A DNA stretch of 64,000 nt, from the NCBI RefSeq assembly GCF_049889055.1, contig NZ_JBLTWO010000015.1, positions 9,449-73,448 on the forward strand. Reading direction: 5' to 3'. Position numbers and translations under genes: made by a program. Below are positions 7,233 to 15,815 of this stretch, piece by piece (position 1 is the first letter of the stretch; every line of letters starts with the position of its first letter). The DNA comes from Rhizorhabdus sp049889055 (GTDB lineage: Bacteria > Pseudomonadota > Alphaproteobacteria > Sphingomonadales > Sphingomonadaceae). The notes below the pieces were generated by a model, which saw only the letters and a program-made list of their open reading frames with translations, was not told where the DNA came from and searched no databases.

Positions 7233-9623
7233 TCATTTGCCGAAGGCGGCCGCGCCGGTAACGGTCGTGCTGGTTCCCGGGGCATAGACGTGGAAGCTCA
7301 GGCCGAGATGGCTTGCTCCGGGGCCGGCGAGAAAACCGGTTATATTGGCTTCACAGTTCCCCCCGGTGCACACCGGACCGCCCGGTGCTACAGAGAGGCC
7401 ATAGGCCGAGAAGTTCATGCCGCTCCCGACGCTCATCTGACTGCGCGTCGGATCGGTCACGCCGCCTGTGGTCGCCACCGCATAGCTGTGTCCGCCGATG
7501 CCGACCTGCAGGTCGACGCCAACCTTGGGCGTGGAACCGAAGGCAACTGCGGCGCTCCCGCTGAGCGTGCCAGGTTCCAGCGAGCCATCATTGATCGTCG
7601 GGCGCGTTGCTCCAACCAGTGCATAAGTGGCCGTGCCACTCGCCGGCAGATTCGTCGCGGGTGTGCCATGGACCAGATGCAGCCCCTGCCGCTCGGAACG
7701 TGTCACCGGCGGGTTGCCGAAATAGGTTCCGGCCGTCGTTCCCCCAGCCCAGCGGGTCCAGCCGATGACGCCGGCGACGCTGCCTGTCTCCAATGCCTTG
7801 TTCGTGCCGATCTCCGGCGCTTCGCCCGTGGGATTGACGGTCCAGACATATTTCAGCAGCTGGCCGCCATCGCCGAGGGTCGTCCGGCTCTCATCGCGCG
7901 CGTCGATCCCGATCACGTCTCCCGCATAGGCGACCATCTGGCCCGAGAGCTCGTTCCCGTTGACGGGCGCCGTCGGCGTGCCCGGCCCGGTCGGGATGCC
8001 CGGAGTCGTGGGAACAGTTGGCAGGGTCAGCGTCAATCCGGCCAGGATCGATGCAACCGCATCGAGCGTGCCCGTCTGGGCGATCAAGTCGACCGCATTG
8101 CGGATCAGCTGGACTGTCGCCTGCGGCACCCCGGCAAACAGGCCGTTGTCGATCGCAAGATTGAGATATTGGCGGATCAGATCCGCCGAGATCCCCGCAT
8201 AGCCGTTGGGATTTCCCCCACCGCGCAGGAAGTCGATATAGGCTTGGAGGATCGACGCATATTCGGGCAGTACGACCGTGCCTCCGCCCGTACCGCCGCC
8301 ATTGCCTCCTGTTCCACCACCATTTCCACCCGTGGCCGGCGGCACGAACACACCGGTCCCGCCATTGGCGAGAAACTGCGCATAGGCATCGAAGATCGCC
8401 CGGTTCGACTGGCCGATCAGGTCGACCAAGCCGCTCGACTGGAGGAGGGTGAAATAGGCGTTGATCACCTCTTGGCTTGCGCCGGTGAACTCGGCAGGAG
8501 CGCCCCCGGCCCGGATGAAGTCGATATAGGCGTTGACCAGGTCGGTGTAGCTGTCGACGAAGCCGTCGGCTCCACCGCCGGTCGAGAGGAAGTTCAGATA
8601 GGCGCTCGCCAGCGCGGCATTCTGCTCGGACAGACCCTGGAGCGTGCCCGTCGTGGACAGATATTTGAGATAGGCGTTCACCGCCTGCTGGTTTGCCCCC
8701 TCGAAGCTCGAAGGCGCCGCGCCGCTGCGGATCAGCTCGATATATTGGTTGATCAGCGCGGCATAGGTCGCCTTGAACTGGTCGGCAGCGCCGCCTTCGG
8801 CCAGGAAGCCCAGATAGGCCTGGATGATGCCCGGCTCGGCACCGACGAAAGCACGCCCGCCATAGGCCTCCTGCAGTTGCGTCGCGAAGCCCACGAGGGT
8901 CGCCACATCGCCTGCCGGAAAGGCGGGGATGGCAGGATTGGCGGCTGCGGCCTCGACATTGCGGGCGGCCTGGACGACATCGCCCGCTGCGCCGACGGCT
9001 GCCAGGGCCTCACCCAGATTGACGGGAATGCCGGCTGCGGCGGCCTTTGCGGTGTCGCCGGCGGGTTCCGCTTCGGCGGAGGTCGAAGACGGTGCCGCAG
9101 GTGCCGCATCGGCGCGGTTGGCGAACACACGGTCCGAGCCCCGGCCGGCCTCGCCCTGCCAAGCCGAACCCACACTGTAAATGCGCCGCTGGCCGCCGCT
9201 GGTGATCGCGACGCTGCCGCCCAGCGTGTGGCCGGTGAAGCTGTTGCCCTGCACGGTGAACGAACCTGAGGGGTTGCTCCCCGCGAGCCGCGCCGTGGCA
9301 CCGCCCGGCAAGCTGATGGTCGTGTCGATCGCGTTCCTCGGTGCCGCCACGGTGACGTTGCCCGACAGGATCGAGACGGCACTGCCGTCGACCTTCACGG
9401 AGGCCGCTCCGACGAGCGAGACGATCGCACCGCTGTCGGTCATGATCTGGGTCGTGCCGCCCGAGGTCCGGACCTCGCCGCCATTTGTCGCTTCCGTTCC
9501 GACCAGGGCCGGATCGTCCGAGAAGATAATCTTGCCGGCGGCGGCCGGCATGGACACCGCCAAGGCCGAGACCGACGCCAGGAGACCCAGCGACAGGCGC
9601 GAAATGCTATGGATGTTCGTCAT
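7233..9623 (-). CDS. Exported repeat protein with TbpB-like C-terminal barrel; putative Slam cargo
   Basis: 796 residues from the ATG at 9623, chosen because it has a GGGGGAA ribosome site, begins a clean signal peptide (SRLSLGLLASVSALAV...AAAG) and lies 2 bases after the upstream stop. Residues 30-160 are beta-rich and FecR-like (weak). Residues 265-505 hold nine copies of a 24-residue helical repeat with an AYxxFL..GG core, interrupted by a Gly-rich stretch at 421-450. Residues 555-796 resemble the small 8-strand barrel of transferrin-binding protein B relatives: SGTATYALVG near the start of the barrel, ITGFLAGPGASHLGLSFHV, and a terminal TGAAAFGK like the FGAK end of that family. No lipobox is seen. 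Co-transcribed behind the Slam-like gene, it is probably that protein's secreted or surface-exposed substrate. The ligand is unknown. Confidence 0.72.
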   Translation of the reverse strand: MTNIHSISRLSLGLLASVSALAVSMPAAAGKIIFSDDPALVGTEATNGGEVRTSGGTTQIMTDSGAIVSLVGAASVKVDGSAVSILSGNVTVAAPRNAIDTTISLPGGATARLAGSNPSGSFTVQGNSFTGHTLGGSVAITSGGQRRIYSVGSAWQGEAGRGSDRVFANRADAAPAAPSSTSAEAEPAGDTAKAAAAGIPVNLGEALAAVGAAGDVVQAARNVEAAAANPAIPAFPAGDVATLVGFATQLQEAYGGRAFVGAEPGIIQAYLGFLAEGGAADQFKATYAALINQYIELIRSGAAPSSFEGANQQAVNAYLKYLSTTGTLQGLSEQNAALASAYLNFLSTGGGADGFVDSYTDLVNAYIDFIRAGGAPAEFTGASQEVINAYFTLLQSSGLVDLIGQSNRAIFDAYAQFLANGGTGVFVPPATGGNGGGTGGNGGGTGGGTVVLPEYASILQAYIDFLRGGGNPNGYAGISADLIRQYLNLAIDNGLFAGVPQATVQLIRNAVDLIAQTGTLDAVASILAGLTLTLPTVPTTPGIPTGPGTPTAPVNGNELSGQMVAYAGDVIGIDARDESRTTLGDGGQLLKYVWTVNPTGEAPEIGTNKALETGSVAGVIGWTRWAGGTTAGTYFGNPPVTRSERQGLHLVHGTPATNLPASGTATYALVGATRPTINDGSLEPGTLSGSAAVAFGSTPKVGVDLQVGIGGHSYAVATTGGVTDPTRSQMSVGSGMNFSAYGLSVAPGGPVCTGGNCEANITGFLAGPGASHLGLSFHVYAPGTSTTVTGAAAFGK
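8109..8834 (-). repeat. Nine coding repeats with a strict 24-codon (72-base) period
   Basis: Within the protein encoded at 7233-9623, the tyrosine of the AYxxFL core falls at residues 270, 294, 318, 342, 366, 390, 414, 462 and 486. Every step is exactly 24, except one of 48 that spans the Gly-rich insert, which keeps register. The units alternate small loops (GG, SG, TG) with an amphipathic helix, suggesting a solenoid or stalk. Nucleotide identity between copies is low, so these are old repeats. Confidence 0.85.
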
Positions 9624-9625
9624 GG

Positions 9626-10954
9626 TCAGTTCCCCCGGAACTCGACGCGGACGCCCATGCTGGCGGTCCAACGCTCGAAATCATACAGGCCGATGTTGCT
9701 GAAATTACGGGAATAGGTGACCCGCGGACGCAGATAGACCGACTTGGCGACGAGATATTTCAACCCCACCGACGCATCGATCTGCTCGTCCCGCCGCTTG
9801 CGCAGAAACAGCGGGTCGGGGTCGTCGTATCGGCGCACCTCGCCCGAAATGCCGCCAACCAGATTGAAGCTGGGCGCGATCGAATATTCGAAGCCCAGAT
9901 TGGCGTTGACGAAGCCGTTGGAGAAATTGTCGCCGGCAGCGCGCCGGGCTTCCTCCTTGCCGCCTGCGATGCTCGCGACGATCGTCCGATCGGCATAGGA
10001 GGCCGCCAGCGCATAGCGATCGACATCGCGGAGCCGGTCGTTGGCATAGTCGAAGCGGAACAGCTGCGCGCCCAGGCTGAGCGCCGCGCCATTGCCCAGC
10101 AGATGGGTATATTGGCCAATCGCGCCATAGGCGTTGCGGAAACCGTCATTGCCGAGCCAGAATTTCTGCACCTGCCCGGAAAGCGACAGCACGTCGCGGC
10201 TGGCAAAGCTGTACGAGCCACCCAACGTGCCCGTCAGGCTTGCCTGATCGAAGCGACTGTCCCCGACATTGTCGCGCCAGCTGCCGAGCACGCTCCCGAA
10301 CACCCGCATCTGCCGGCTGGCCGGCGTTGCGATGCTGAGCCCGCCCTGCGCCTCATAAAAGGGTTTGTCGATCCGTCGAGCCGCGCCGCCGAGCTGGCCC
10401 GGGCCGAGACCCGCGAACAGGGGAATGGTGATGTTCGTCAGGCTGGTCGCGCTGTTGATGTTGCTGTCATAGCCGCCCGACAGGTCGAAGAAGCCCGAGA
10501 CGTCGGTGCCGCCACCGGCGACTGCGCGATCATAGCGGCGGACGATGCTATCGAAACGGTGCCGCACAGGATCGGGCAGGGTCGGATCCTGCACCACCGT
10601 GTTGAACTGGGCGCGCGCGGTGTCGACGTCCCCCGACAGCGCATAGGCGCGCGCCAGTTCCGCGCGCGCCTGGCTGTTGCCCGGTTGCACCGCGAGGACG
10701 CGCTGGAAAGCGAGGATCGCCTCACCGGTCCTGCCACTGTCGGCCGCCGCCAGCCCCAAGGCGTAATTATAGTCGGCATCCTGCGCCCGGCTGGCGAGCA
10801 GAGGCGCCAGCAGATCATAGGATTCGGTGGCCTTGCCCTGCTTCTGCAGCGCTACGGCGCGCGTCAGCACCTCATCCATCGCGGCCGTCGCCGGCGCCGA
10901 TGCCAGCATGACGGCCAGAGCCGCCCCGGCGGTGAAACATATGCTACGTGTCAC
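9626..10954 (-). CDS. TPR plus beta-barrel outer-membrane protein, Slam-like (DUF560 type)
   Basis: 442 residues: signal peptide (1-25), about three tetratricopeptide repeats (about 28-140, with ALGLAAADSGRTGEAILAF and ARAYALSGDVDTAR), then about 290 residues of alternating beta strands opening with FFDLSGGYDSNINSATS. The GYDSN motif and the TPR-then-14-strand-barrel plan match surface lipoprotein assembly modifiers, which move TbpB-like proteins across the outer membrane (type XI secretion). Barrel size fits. The next gene, 2 bases away, encodes a protein with a TbpB-like barrel, which is the expected partner. Neisserial Slams handle lipoproteins, whereas hemophilin-type systems export soluble cargo, and here the cargo has no lipobox. 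Family membership is inferred from architecture, not from a search. Confidence 0.72.
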   Translation of the reverse strand: MTRSICFTAGAALAVMLASAPATAAMDEVLTRAVALQKQGKATESYDLLAPLLASRAQDADYNYALGLAAADSGRTGEAILAFQRVLAVQPGNSQARAELARAYALSGDVDTARAQFNTVVQDPTLPDPVRHRFDSIVRRYDRAVAGGGTDVSGFFDLSGGYDSNINSATSLTNITIPLFAGLGPGQLGGAARRIDKPFYEAQGGLSIATPASRQMRVFGSVLGSWRDNVGDSRFDQASLTGTLGGSYSFASRDVLSLSGQVQKFWLGNDGFRNAYGAIGQYTHLLGNGAALSLGAQLFRFDYANDRLRDVDRYALAASYADRTIVASIAGGKEEARRAAGDNFSNGFVNANLGFEYSIAPSFNLVGGISGEVRRYDDPDPLFLRKRRDEQIDASVGLKYLVAKSVYLRPRVTYSRNFSNIGLYDFERWTASMGVRVEFRGN

Positions 10955-11067
10955 GAGAACTCCCCTGATTTCCCCTACGGCGATGTGCCACGGGCCAGAG
11001 TCGTTTCCCGACTGACGTTTCCTGACATGAACTGGCGGGTGGCGGCTGGCGCCTGTACACAGGCATC

Positions 11068-12357
11068 ATGATCAGGATCGCCCCGCTGCTCGCACTGGTC
11101 GCCGTGCCGCTTGCTATCGGGCTCTCCGCCGGGCGAGCGGAGGCCCGCATAAGGGCGGTGCTGGTCGGCGCCTCCGAATTCGAGGAGACCTCGCTCCAGC
11201 GTTTCGCTCTGCCCGGAGCAGCGCACGACGCGCATCGCATGGCAGATGCCCTCACCGGCTATGATCTGGATGCGGGCGACCTGCGCCTGCTGACCGGCCG
11301 CGCCGCCACTGCCGACGCGATCCGCGCCGCGCTCGACGATCTCGCCCGTCAGTCGACCAGCGGCGATCGTGCGATCCTCTTCCTGTCGGGCCATGGAGCG
11401 CAAGCGCCGACATCGGCCGATGACGGACTGGAACCTGACGGCCTCGACGAATGGTTTCTGGCGGCCGATGCCGGCCCATGGGATCCCGCCTCAAAGACGC
11501 TGGCCGGGGCCATCAAAGATGACGAAATCGGTCGCCGGGTGCGCGCGATGCGCGCTGCCGGGGTCGATATTTGGGTGCTGATCGACAGCTGCGCCGGCGG
11601 CGGCCTTTTGCGTGGCAGCCAGGCGACGGCGAAGAGTATCGCTGGCGCCCTGCTCGGCATAGCTCAGGTGGCGCCCTCGCGCGGTGCAGCGGACGCCAGC
11701 GGATTCGTCGACGCGGGACTGGCAGGGGGCGGACGCCTCGTCGTCTTTGCCGCTGCGGGGCCAGGTCAGGTGGCATGGGACGATGGCGACGGTGGTCGCT
11801 TCACCAAAGCCCTCGCTGCCGCGCTTCAGACCCGTCCGGACTCATTTGCGGCTCTCGCCGCCAAGGGCGGCGCAGCTGCCATACCCTGGACGACAGGAGA
11901 GCTTTCCGCTCCGGTCCTGTTCGACGGGCGCTCACCCGATCTGATCGAGATTGCGCTGGGGCTGCCACCCCTGCCCTTCGCCACACGACTATCGATCGAC
12001 GATCGGGGTGCCTGTGCGAAGAAGGGGCGGGTCACCGGGCCGCTGCGGATCGACGCGGGCCGCACGGTTACGCTCGACCATTGCGATCATGTCCGGGTCG
12101 ATTTCGGCGAACCGGGCGTGCCGCTGCGCCTCGAAGCCTGGTATCGCGACGCTGGAGGAGGCTATTCCGGACTGGCACCACCAGCCGGTCTGGCACTGCT
12201 GCCCGGCCGGTGGGCCAATGTCGGTTTCACGTTCGTCACGCGTGATCCGGTCAGTCAGCGCCCCTTGCCGATGGGTGAAGAGCAGTTGATCCTGATCGCG
12301 CGGGACGAAGCGGGAATTGCGACGGCAGCGACTATCCTGCACTTTCGAGGCAAATGA
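11068..12357 (+). CDS. Exported caspase-family (C14, metacaspase-like) peptidase
   Basis: 429 residues with a signal peptide (cleavage near AEA at 24-26). The caspase fold is recognisable: RAVLVGASEF strand, catalytic His109 in LFLSGHGA, and catalytic Cys175 in the strand VLIDSCAGGG. Such enzymes cut after basic or acidic residues and act in proteolytic signalling or toxin and defence modules. After about residue 300 there is a beta-rich C-terminal domain (DRGACAKKGRVTGPLRI...) similar in style to DUF4384-like modules that follow prokaryotic caspases. It is divergent from the Slam-like gene, with 113 bases between the starts, and followed at 79 bases by a MASE1-GGDEF gene. Export suggests an envelope target. 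Confidence 0.8.
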   Translation: MIRIAPLLALVAVPLAIGLSAGRAEARIRAVLVGASEFEETSLQRFALPGAAHDAHRMADALTGYDLDAGDLRLLTGRAATADAIRAALDDLARQSTSGDRAILFLSGHGAQAPTSADDGLEPDGLDEWFLAADAGPWDPASKTLAGAIKDDEIGRRVRAMRAAGVDIWVLIDSCAGGGLLRGSQATAKSIAGALLGIAQVAPSRGAADASGFVDAGLAGGGRLVVFAAAGPGQVAWDDGDGGRFTKALAAALQTRPDSFAALAAKGGAAAIPWTTGELSAPVLFDGRSPDLIEIALGLPPLPFATRLSIDDRGACAKKGRVTGPLRIDAGRTVTLDHCDHVRVDFGEPGVPLRLEAWYRDAGGGYSGLAPPAGLALLPGRWANVGFTFVTRDPVSQRPLPMGEEQLILIARDEAGIATAATILHFRGK

Positions 12358-12436
12358 TCGTGGCGTTACCGCAACAGCGGTCATAGCAAAGACACGCCTC
12401 ACCATTTCTTTACCGGAATCGGTTGCGTCGACGTCC

Positions 12437-14275
12437 ATGTACGGCAAAGAACGGCGAAAGAGTGCGGGGGCATTCCTGATCGTGGGCGGACGTGACGACG
12501 ACAAAGGTCGGCGGGACGTGGTCGGTGCGCTATTCGGAGCGGCCGGCTATTTCCTGTTGGCATGGGGAACGGTCGCCCTGACCAGCGAGGCGCAACCGAT
12601 CGTGGCCATATGGCCGCAAAATGCGCTCCTGCTCGCACTGCTGCTGCCGCTGGCCCCCTCGCGCTGGCCGACCTTCGTCGCGACGGCCTTCGTCGCAGCA
12701 ACGCTGGCGGATTACGCCAGCCTCGATTCGATCCCCGGCGCGCTCATCGGTGCTGCCACCAGCATGGCCGAGGTGATGGTCGCGGTCGCTCTCCTGCGTG
12801 GGTCGATCGCTGCGTCCGAGCCGTTCCACGACGTGCGGTCGATCCTGCTGTTCGTCCTTTCCGCCTTTGCCGCCGCCGTCGTCGGTGCCCCCGGTGCGGC
12901 CGTGGCAGCCCATGGCTTCGGCCAGGACATGTTCTGGATCACGCTCCAGAGCCGCTATCTGGCAGATGCTCTGGGCCTCATTCTGTTCGCTCCGCTGTTC
13001 ATGACGGCGCTCGCGGGTGGATTGCCACGATGGTATGACGGTCTTGGGCGTCGCGGCAGAGTCGAAGCCGTCATCATTTTCCTGATCGTGGCCCTGATAG
13101 CGCTGCTGATTTTCCGCTACGCGCGCAATCCGCTACTCTTTCTGATGAGCGCGCCCCTGCTGCTCGCCATCTTCCGCCTGGGCCCGGTCGGCACCACCTT
13201 ATCCCTGATCCTGCTCGCCACCATGGCGAGCCAGTTGACCATGGCGGGTGAGGGCCCGATCGCACGCGCTTTCGCCGAGCTCACCCAGCGTTCGACCTTC
13301 CTGCAAATCTATCTCCTGCTGATGCTGCTTACGACCCTGCCTGTCGCAGCCGATCTCAATGCGCGGCGGCGCCTTGCCCGGCAGCTGAGCGAAAGCGAGG
13401 AGAGCCTGCGGCTGCTCGCCTCCAGCTCGGCAGACATGCTGGTGCGGCTGGACCATCGCGGGCGGTGCGTTCAGGCTTCGGGCAACGCCGCGCTGCTGGC
13501 CGTACGACACGGCGTCGAACTGATCGGATCGCGACTGTCTGCATTCGCCGAGGAAGCGGATACGGTACAGGTCGAAATGGCCTTCTCGGCAGCCTTCGTC
13601 AGTCCCGGATCGGTGTCGCGCTGCGAATTCCGCCCGCTCGGCCGGCCCACCGACTATCTCGAGTGCACGATGCGCGCCCTGGTCGACGACGAGGGGCGGT
13701 CCTATGGGGTCGTCGGAGCGGTCCGCGACATCTCGCTGCGCAAGGAGCGCGAGCAGACCCTTGCGCTGGCGGCCTCTACCGACAGCCTCACCGGCGCGCT
13801 CAACCATGCCGCGTTCATGCGCCACCTCGATCGGCTCATGAGCGCGCTGCCCTCCTCCAACCTGTCGCTCCTGATGATCGACGTTGACCGGTTCAAGAGC
13901 GTCAACGACAGCTTCGGTCACCTCGCAGGCGACCAGGTCTTGGTCGAGCTCCACAATCGCCTCCGCGCATTGCTGCGCGACCATGACGTGATCGGACGGC
14001 TCGGCGGGGATGAGTTGGCGATCGTGCTCGACGGAACCTCGCCCGAACTGGCGAAGTCGATCGCCGATGCGCTCCGCATCGCCGTGTCGAGCGACCCGGT
14101 GGTGCTGGGTGATGGAGAGCGGCTCGTCATGTCGCTGAGTTGCGGCGTCGCTCAGGCCAAACCCGGCATGACTCGGCATGAGTTGATCAAGCGTGCCGAC
14201 GAGGCGCTCTACATCGCCAAGAACAACGGTCGCGATTGCGTGGCGATGCACAGTCCCCCGGACAACGAAGCCTGA
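12437..14275 (+). CDS. MASE1-PAS-GGDEF membrane diguanylate cyclase-like protein
   Basis: 612 residues from ATG 12437; an in-frame upstream ATG at 12317 would overlap the caspase gene and is less likely. Residues about 20-300 form a MASE1 sensor with eight or so hydrophobic helices (IVAIWPQNALLLALLLP is typical). A PAS-like domain follows (about 310-440, SLRLLASSSADMLVRLDHRG ... AVRDISLRKERE) and a GGDEF domain from about 445. The active-site motif is GGDEL at residues 523-527 rather than GGDEF or GGEEF; this variant may still make c-di-GMP, but activity is uncertain. An inhibitory RxxD site is not obvious. It would link a membrane signal to c-di-GMP near genes for surface proteins. Confidence 0.85.
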   Translation: MYGKERRKSAGAFLIVGGRDDDKGRRDVVGALFGAAGYFLLAWGTVALTSEAQPIVAIWPQNALLLALLLPLAPSRWPTFVATAFVAATLADYASLDSIPGALIGAATSMAEVMVAVALLRGSIAASEPFHDVRSILLFVLSAFAAAVVGAPGAAVAAHGFGQDMFWITLQSRYLADALGLILFAPLFMTALAGGLPRWYDGLGRRGRVEAVIIFLIVALIALLIFRYARNPLLFLMSAPLLLAIFRLGPVGTTLSLILLATMASQLTMAGEGPIARAFAELTQRSTFLQIYLLLMLLTTLPVAADLNARRRLARQLSESEESLRLLASSSADMLVRLDHRGRCVQASGNAALLAVRHGVELIGSRLSAFAEEADTVQVEMAFSAAFVSPGSVSRCEFRPLGRPTDYLECTMRALVDDEGRSYGVVGAVRDISLRKEREQTLALAASTDSLTGALNHAAFMRHLDRLMSALPSSNLSLLMIDVDRFKSVNDSFGHLAGDQVLVELHNRLRALLRDHDVIGRLGGDELAIVLDGTSPELAKSIADALRIAVSSDPVVLGDGERLVMSLSCGVAQAKPGMTRHELIKRADEALYIAKNNGRDCVAMHSPPDNEA

Positions 14276-14281
14276 GGTCGA

Positions 14282-14911
14282 TCAGTTACTGAGGACGACG
14301 ACGCGCGTGGGTACGCGACCGGCATTGCCAAGCGAAACCCGGTACTGCCCCGCTCTCGGCGGGGACCAGCGGCAGAGGGGGTAGTGGCTGTCGCCCCGTT
14401 GGTCGCACACCGCACGTCCACGCCCGTCGACCACACGCAGGCGCAGCCCGGCATCGCCATCGCCGATCGCCGATACCAGTGCCGTCTCCGCGCCCCGTGC
14501 CTCGACCGTCCAGGCGATGATGCCTCCGGGTGCAAGCACCTCACGAAACTCGAGCGGGCCGCTTCCCCAGCTTCCACCGATGATCCCCTTGGGGCGTGCG
14601 CTGCGCAGGCGATCGACCTCCTCTGCGATTCGTCTGTCGCGGGGCGCCAGCAGGCGCGCTTCTTCGGCCAGCGCCAAGGCCTCGTCGGATGTATCGGGCA
14701 AGCCCTCCCTCGCCTCCAGCCTGCCGTTTTTCAAGGTCGCGCCACGCAGCCCGCTACCGGCGACCAGCCGTGCAGCGGAGAGCATCAGATCGGCATCGCT
14801 GGCCCGTCGGGCCGCTTCGGCGAGGCGGAAGCCCAATATGGCGTCCTCGATCGGCGAAGGCGCGGTAGCCCCCACCGCGAGCAGACAGACAAGAGCGGTC
14901 AGTGGCTTCAT
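14282..14911 (-). CDS. Exported protein of unknown function
   Basis: 209 residues with a short signal peptide (MKPLTALVCLLAVGATA). Residues 25-110 look alpha-helical, possibly TPR-like (LAEAARRASDADLML, ALALAEEARLLAPRDRRIAEEV). Residues 115-209 look like a beta-sandwich with two cysteines (VCDQ...PLCRW) spaced for a disulfide. It converges on the MASE1-GGDEF gene, with stops 6 bases apart. I do not recognise the family. The beta domain resembles those found beside bacterial caspases, so a link with the peptidase at 11068 is possible but only an inference. Confidence 0.65.
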   Translation of the reverse strand: MKPLTALVCLLAVGATAPSPIEDAILGFRLAEAARRASDADLMLSAARLVAGSGLRGATLKNGRLEAREGLPDTSDEALALAEEARLLAPRDRRIAEEVDRLRSARPKGIIGGSWGSGPLEFREVLAPGGIIAWTVEARGAETALVSAIGDGDAGLRLRVVDGRGRAVCDQRGDSHYPLCRWSPPRAGQYRVSLGNAGRVPTRVVVLSN

Positions 14912-15023
14912 GATGCCGGTCTAGCCCTCCCCCCAGCGACGTACCAGCATCAGACACCTGAATTTATCTGACGCTGCGGCTTCGAACGCTTTTCTTTCGC
15001 TGTGCACTGGGCATGATGGGTCG

Positions 15024-15815
15024 ATGGAGCAGGGAGACGAGAAGGGGATCGAACAGACGTTTCGGCGTCTGTTCCTGGGGCGCTCCGCGCTCATTCTCGA
15101 GGATGAGGAGGAAGTGGCAGACCTGCTTGCAAGCGCATTGCGGCGCGCAGGTTTCGAACAGGTCGAAGTGACGGGCGATGGTCTCGATGCGGTCAGGCTC
15201 GCGGACGAACGGAGCTTCGACGTGCTGATCCTCGACCGCCAGACGCCGGGCATCGACGGGCTCGGCGCGCTGGGCCGCATCCGCGACGCATCGGGCCAGT
15301 CGATGCGGGCCCCGGCACTGTTCCTTACGGCGCTCGGATCGGAACGACATCGGGTGGAAGGGCTGGCGGGCGGCGGGGACGATTATGCCGTCAAACCGCT
15401 GTCCGAGATCGAGCTTCTGGCACGGCTCGCCGCTCTGCTCCGTCGCCGCGCCTGGGACTCCGGCGCCGGGGAAGATGGAACGCTTCTGTGCGGTCCGCTC
15501 AGGATCGACCCCGGCAGCATGACGGCCTCGCTCTGCGGTACGCAGCTCGACCTGACTGCACGGGAGTTTGCGATCCTCAGCCTCCTCGCCCGCAATGCCG
15601 GATTGCCGGTGACGCGCTCGATGCTGTGGTCGACCTGCTGGTCCACCTATAATTTCGTGCCCGCCAATTTTGCCAACACGATCGACGTTCATGTGTCGCG
15701 GCTGCGCCGCAAGCTGGAGGCGGCGGCCAGCTGCATTCCGCCGCATCTCAGCCCGCTGATCGTGGCGGTGCGAAGTCAGGGGTTGATGCTGCGCCGGCTG
15801 GACGACGCCGTTTGA
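15024..15815 (+). CDS. OmpR/PhoB-family response regulator
   Basis: 263 residues. The receiver domain (about 20-135) has the acidic pair at 26-27 (ILEDEEE), phospho-acceptor Asp71 (VLILDRQTPG), Thr102 (FLTALG) and Lys124 (AVKPLSE). The winged-helix DNA-binding domain (about 155-255) shows LTAREFAILSLLARN and TIDVHVSRLRRKLE. An extra N-terminal about 18 residues precede the receiver. Its 3' end overlaps the start of the histidine kinase gene by 4 bases, so they form a two-component pair. The signal and regulon are not visible from sequence. Confidence 0.93.
   Translation: MEQGDEKGIEQTFRRLFLGRSALILEDEEEVADLLASALRRAGFEQVEVTGDGLDAVRLADERSFDVLILDRQTPGIDGLGALGRIRDASGQSMRAPALFLTALGSERHRVEGLAGGGDDYAVKPLSEIELLARLAALLRRRAWDSGAGEDGTLLCGPLRIDPGSMTASLCGTQLDLTAREFAILSLLARNAGLPVTRSMLWSTCWSTYNFVPANFANTIDVHVSRLRRKLEAAASCIPPHLSPLIVAVRSQGLMLRRLDDAV

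Noticed and set aside
7206..9269. 687-codon open frame on the plus strand
   Set aside because: Antisense to the repeat protein at 7233-9623, with composition typical of a GC-rich shadow frame (many Arg, Gly, Asp) and no domain or signal peptide.
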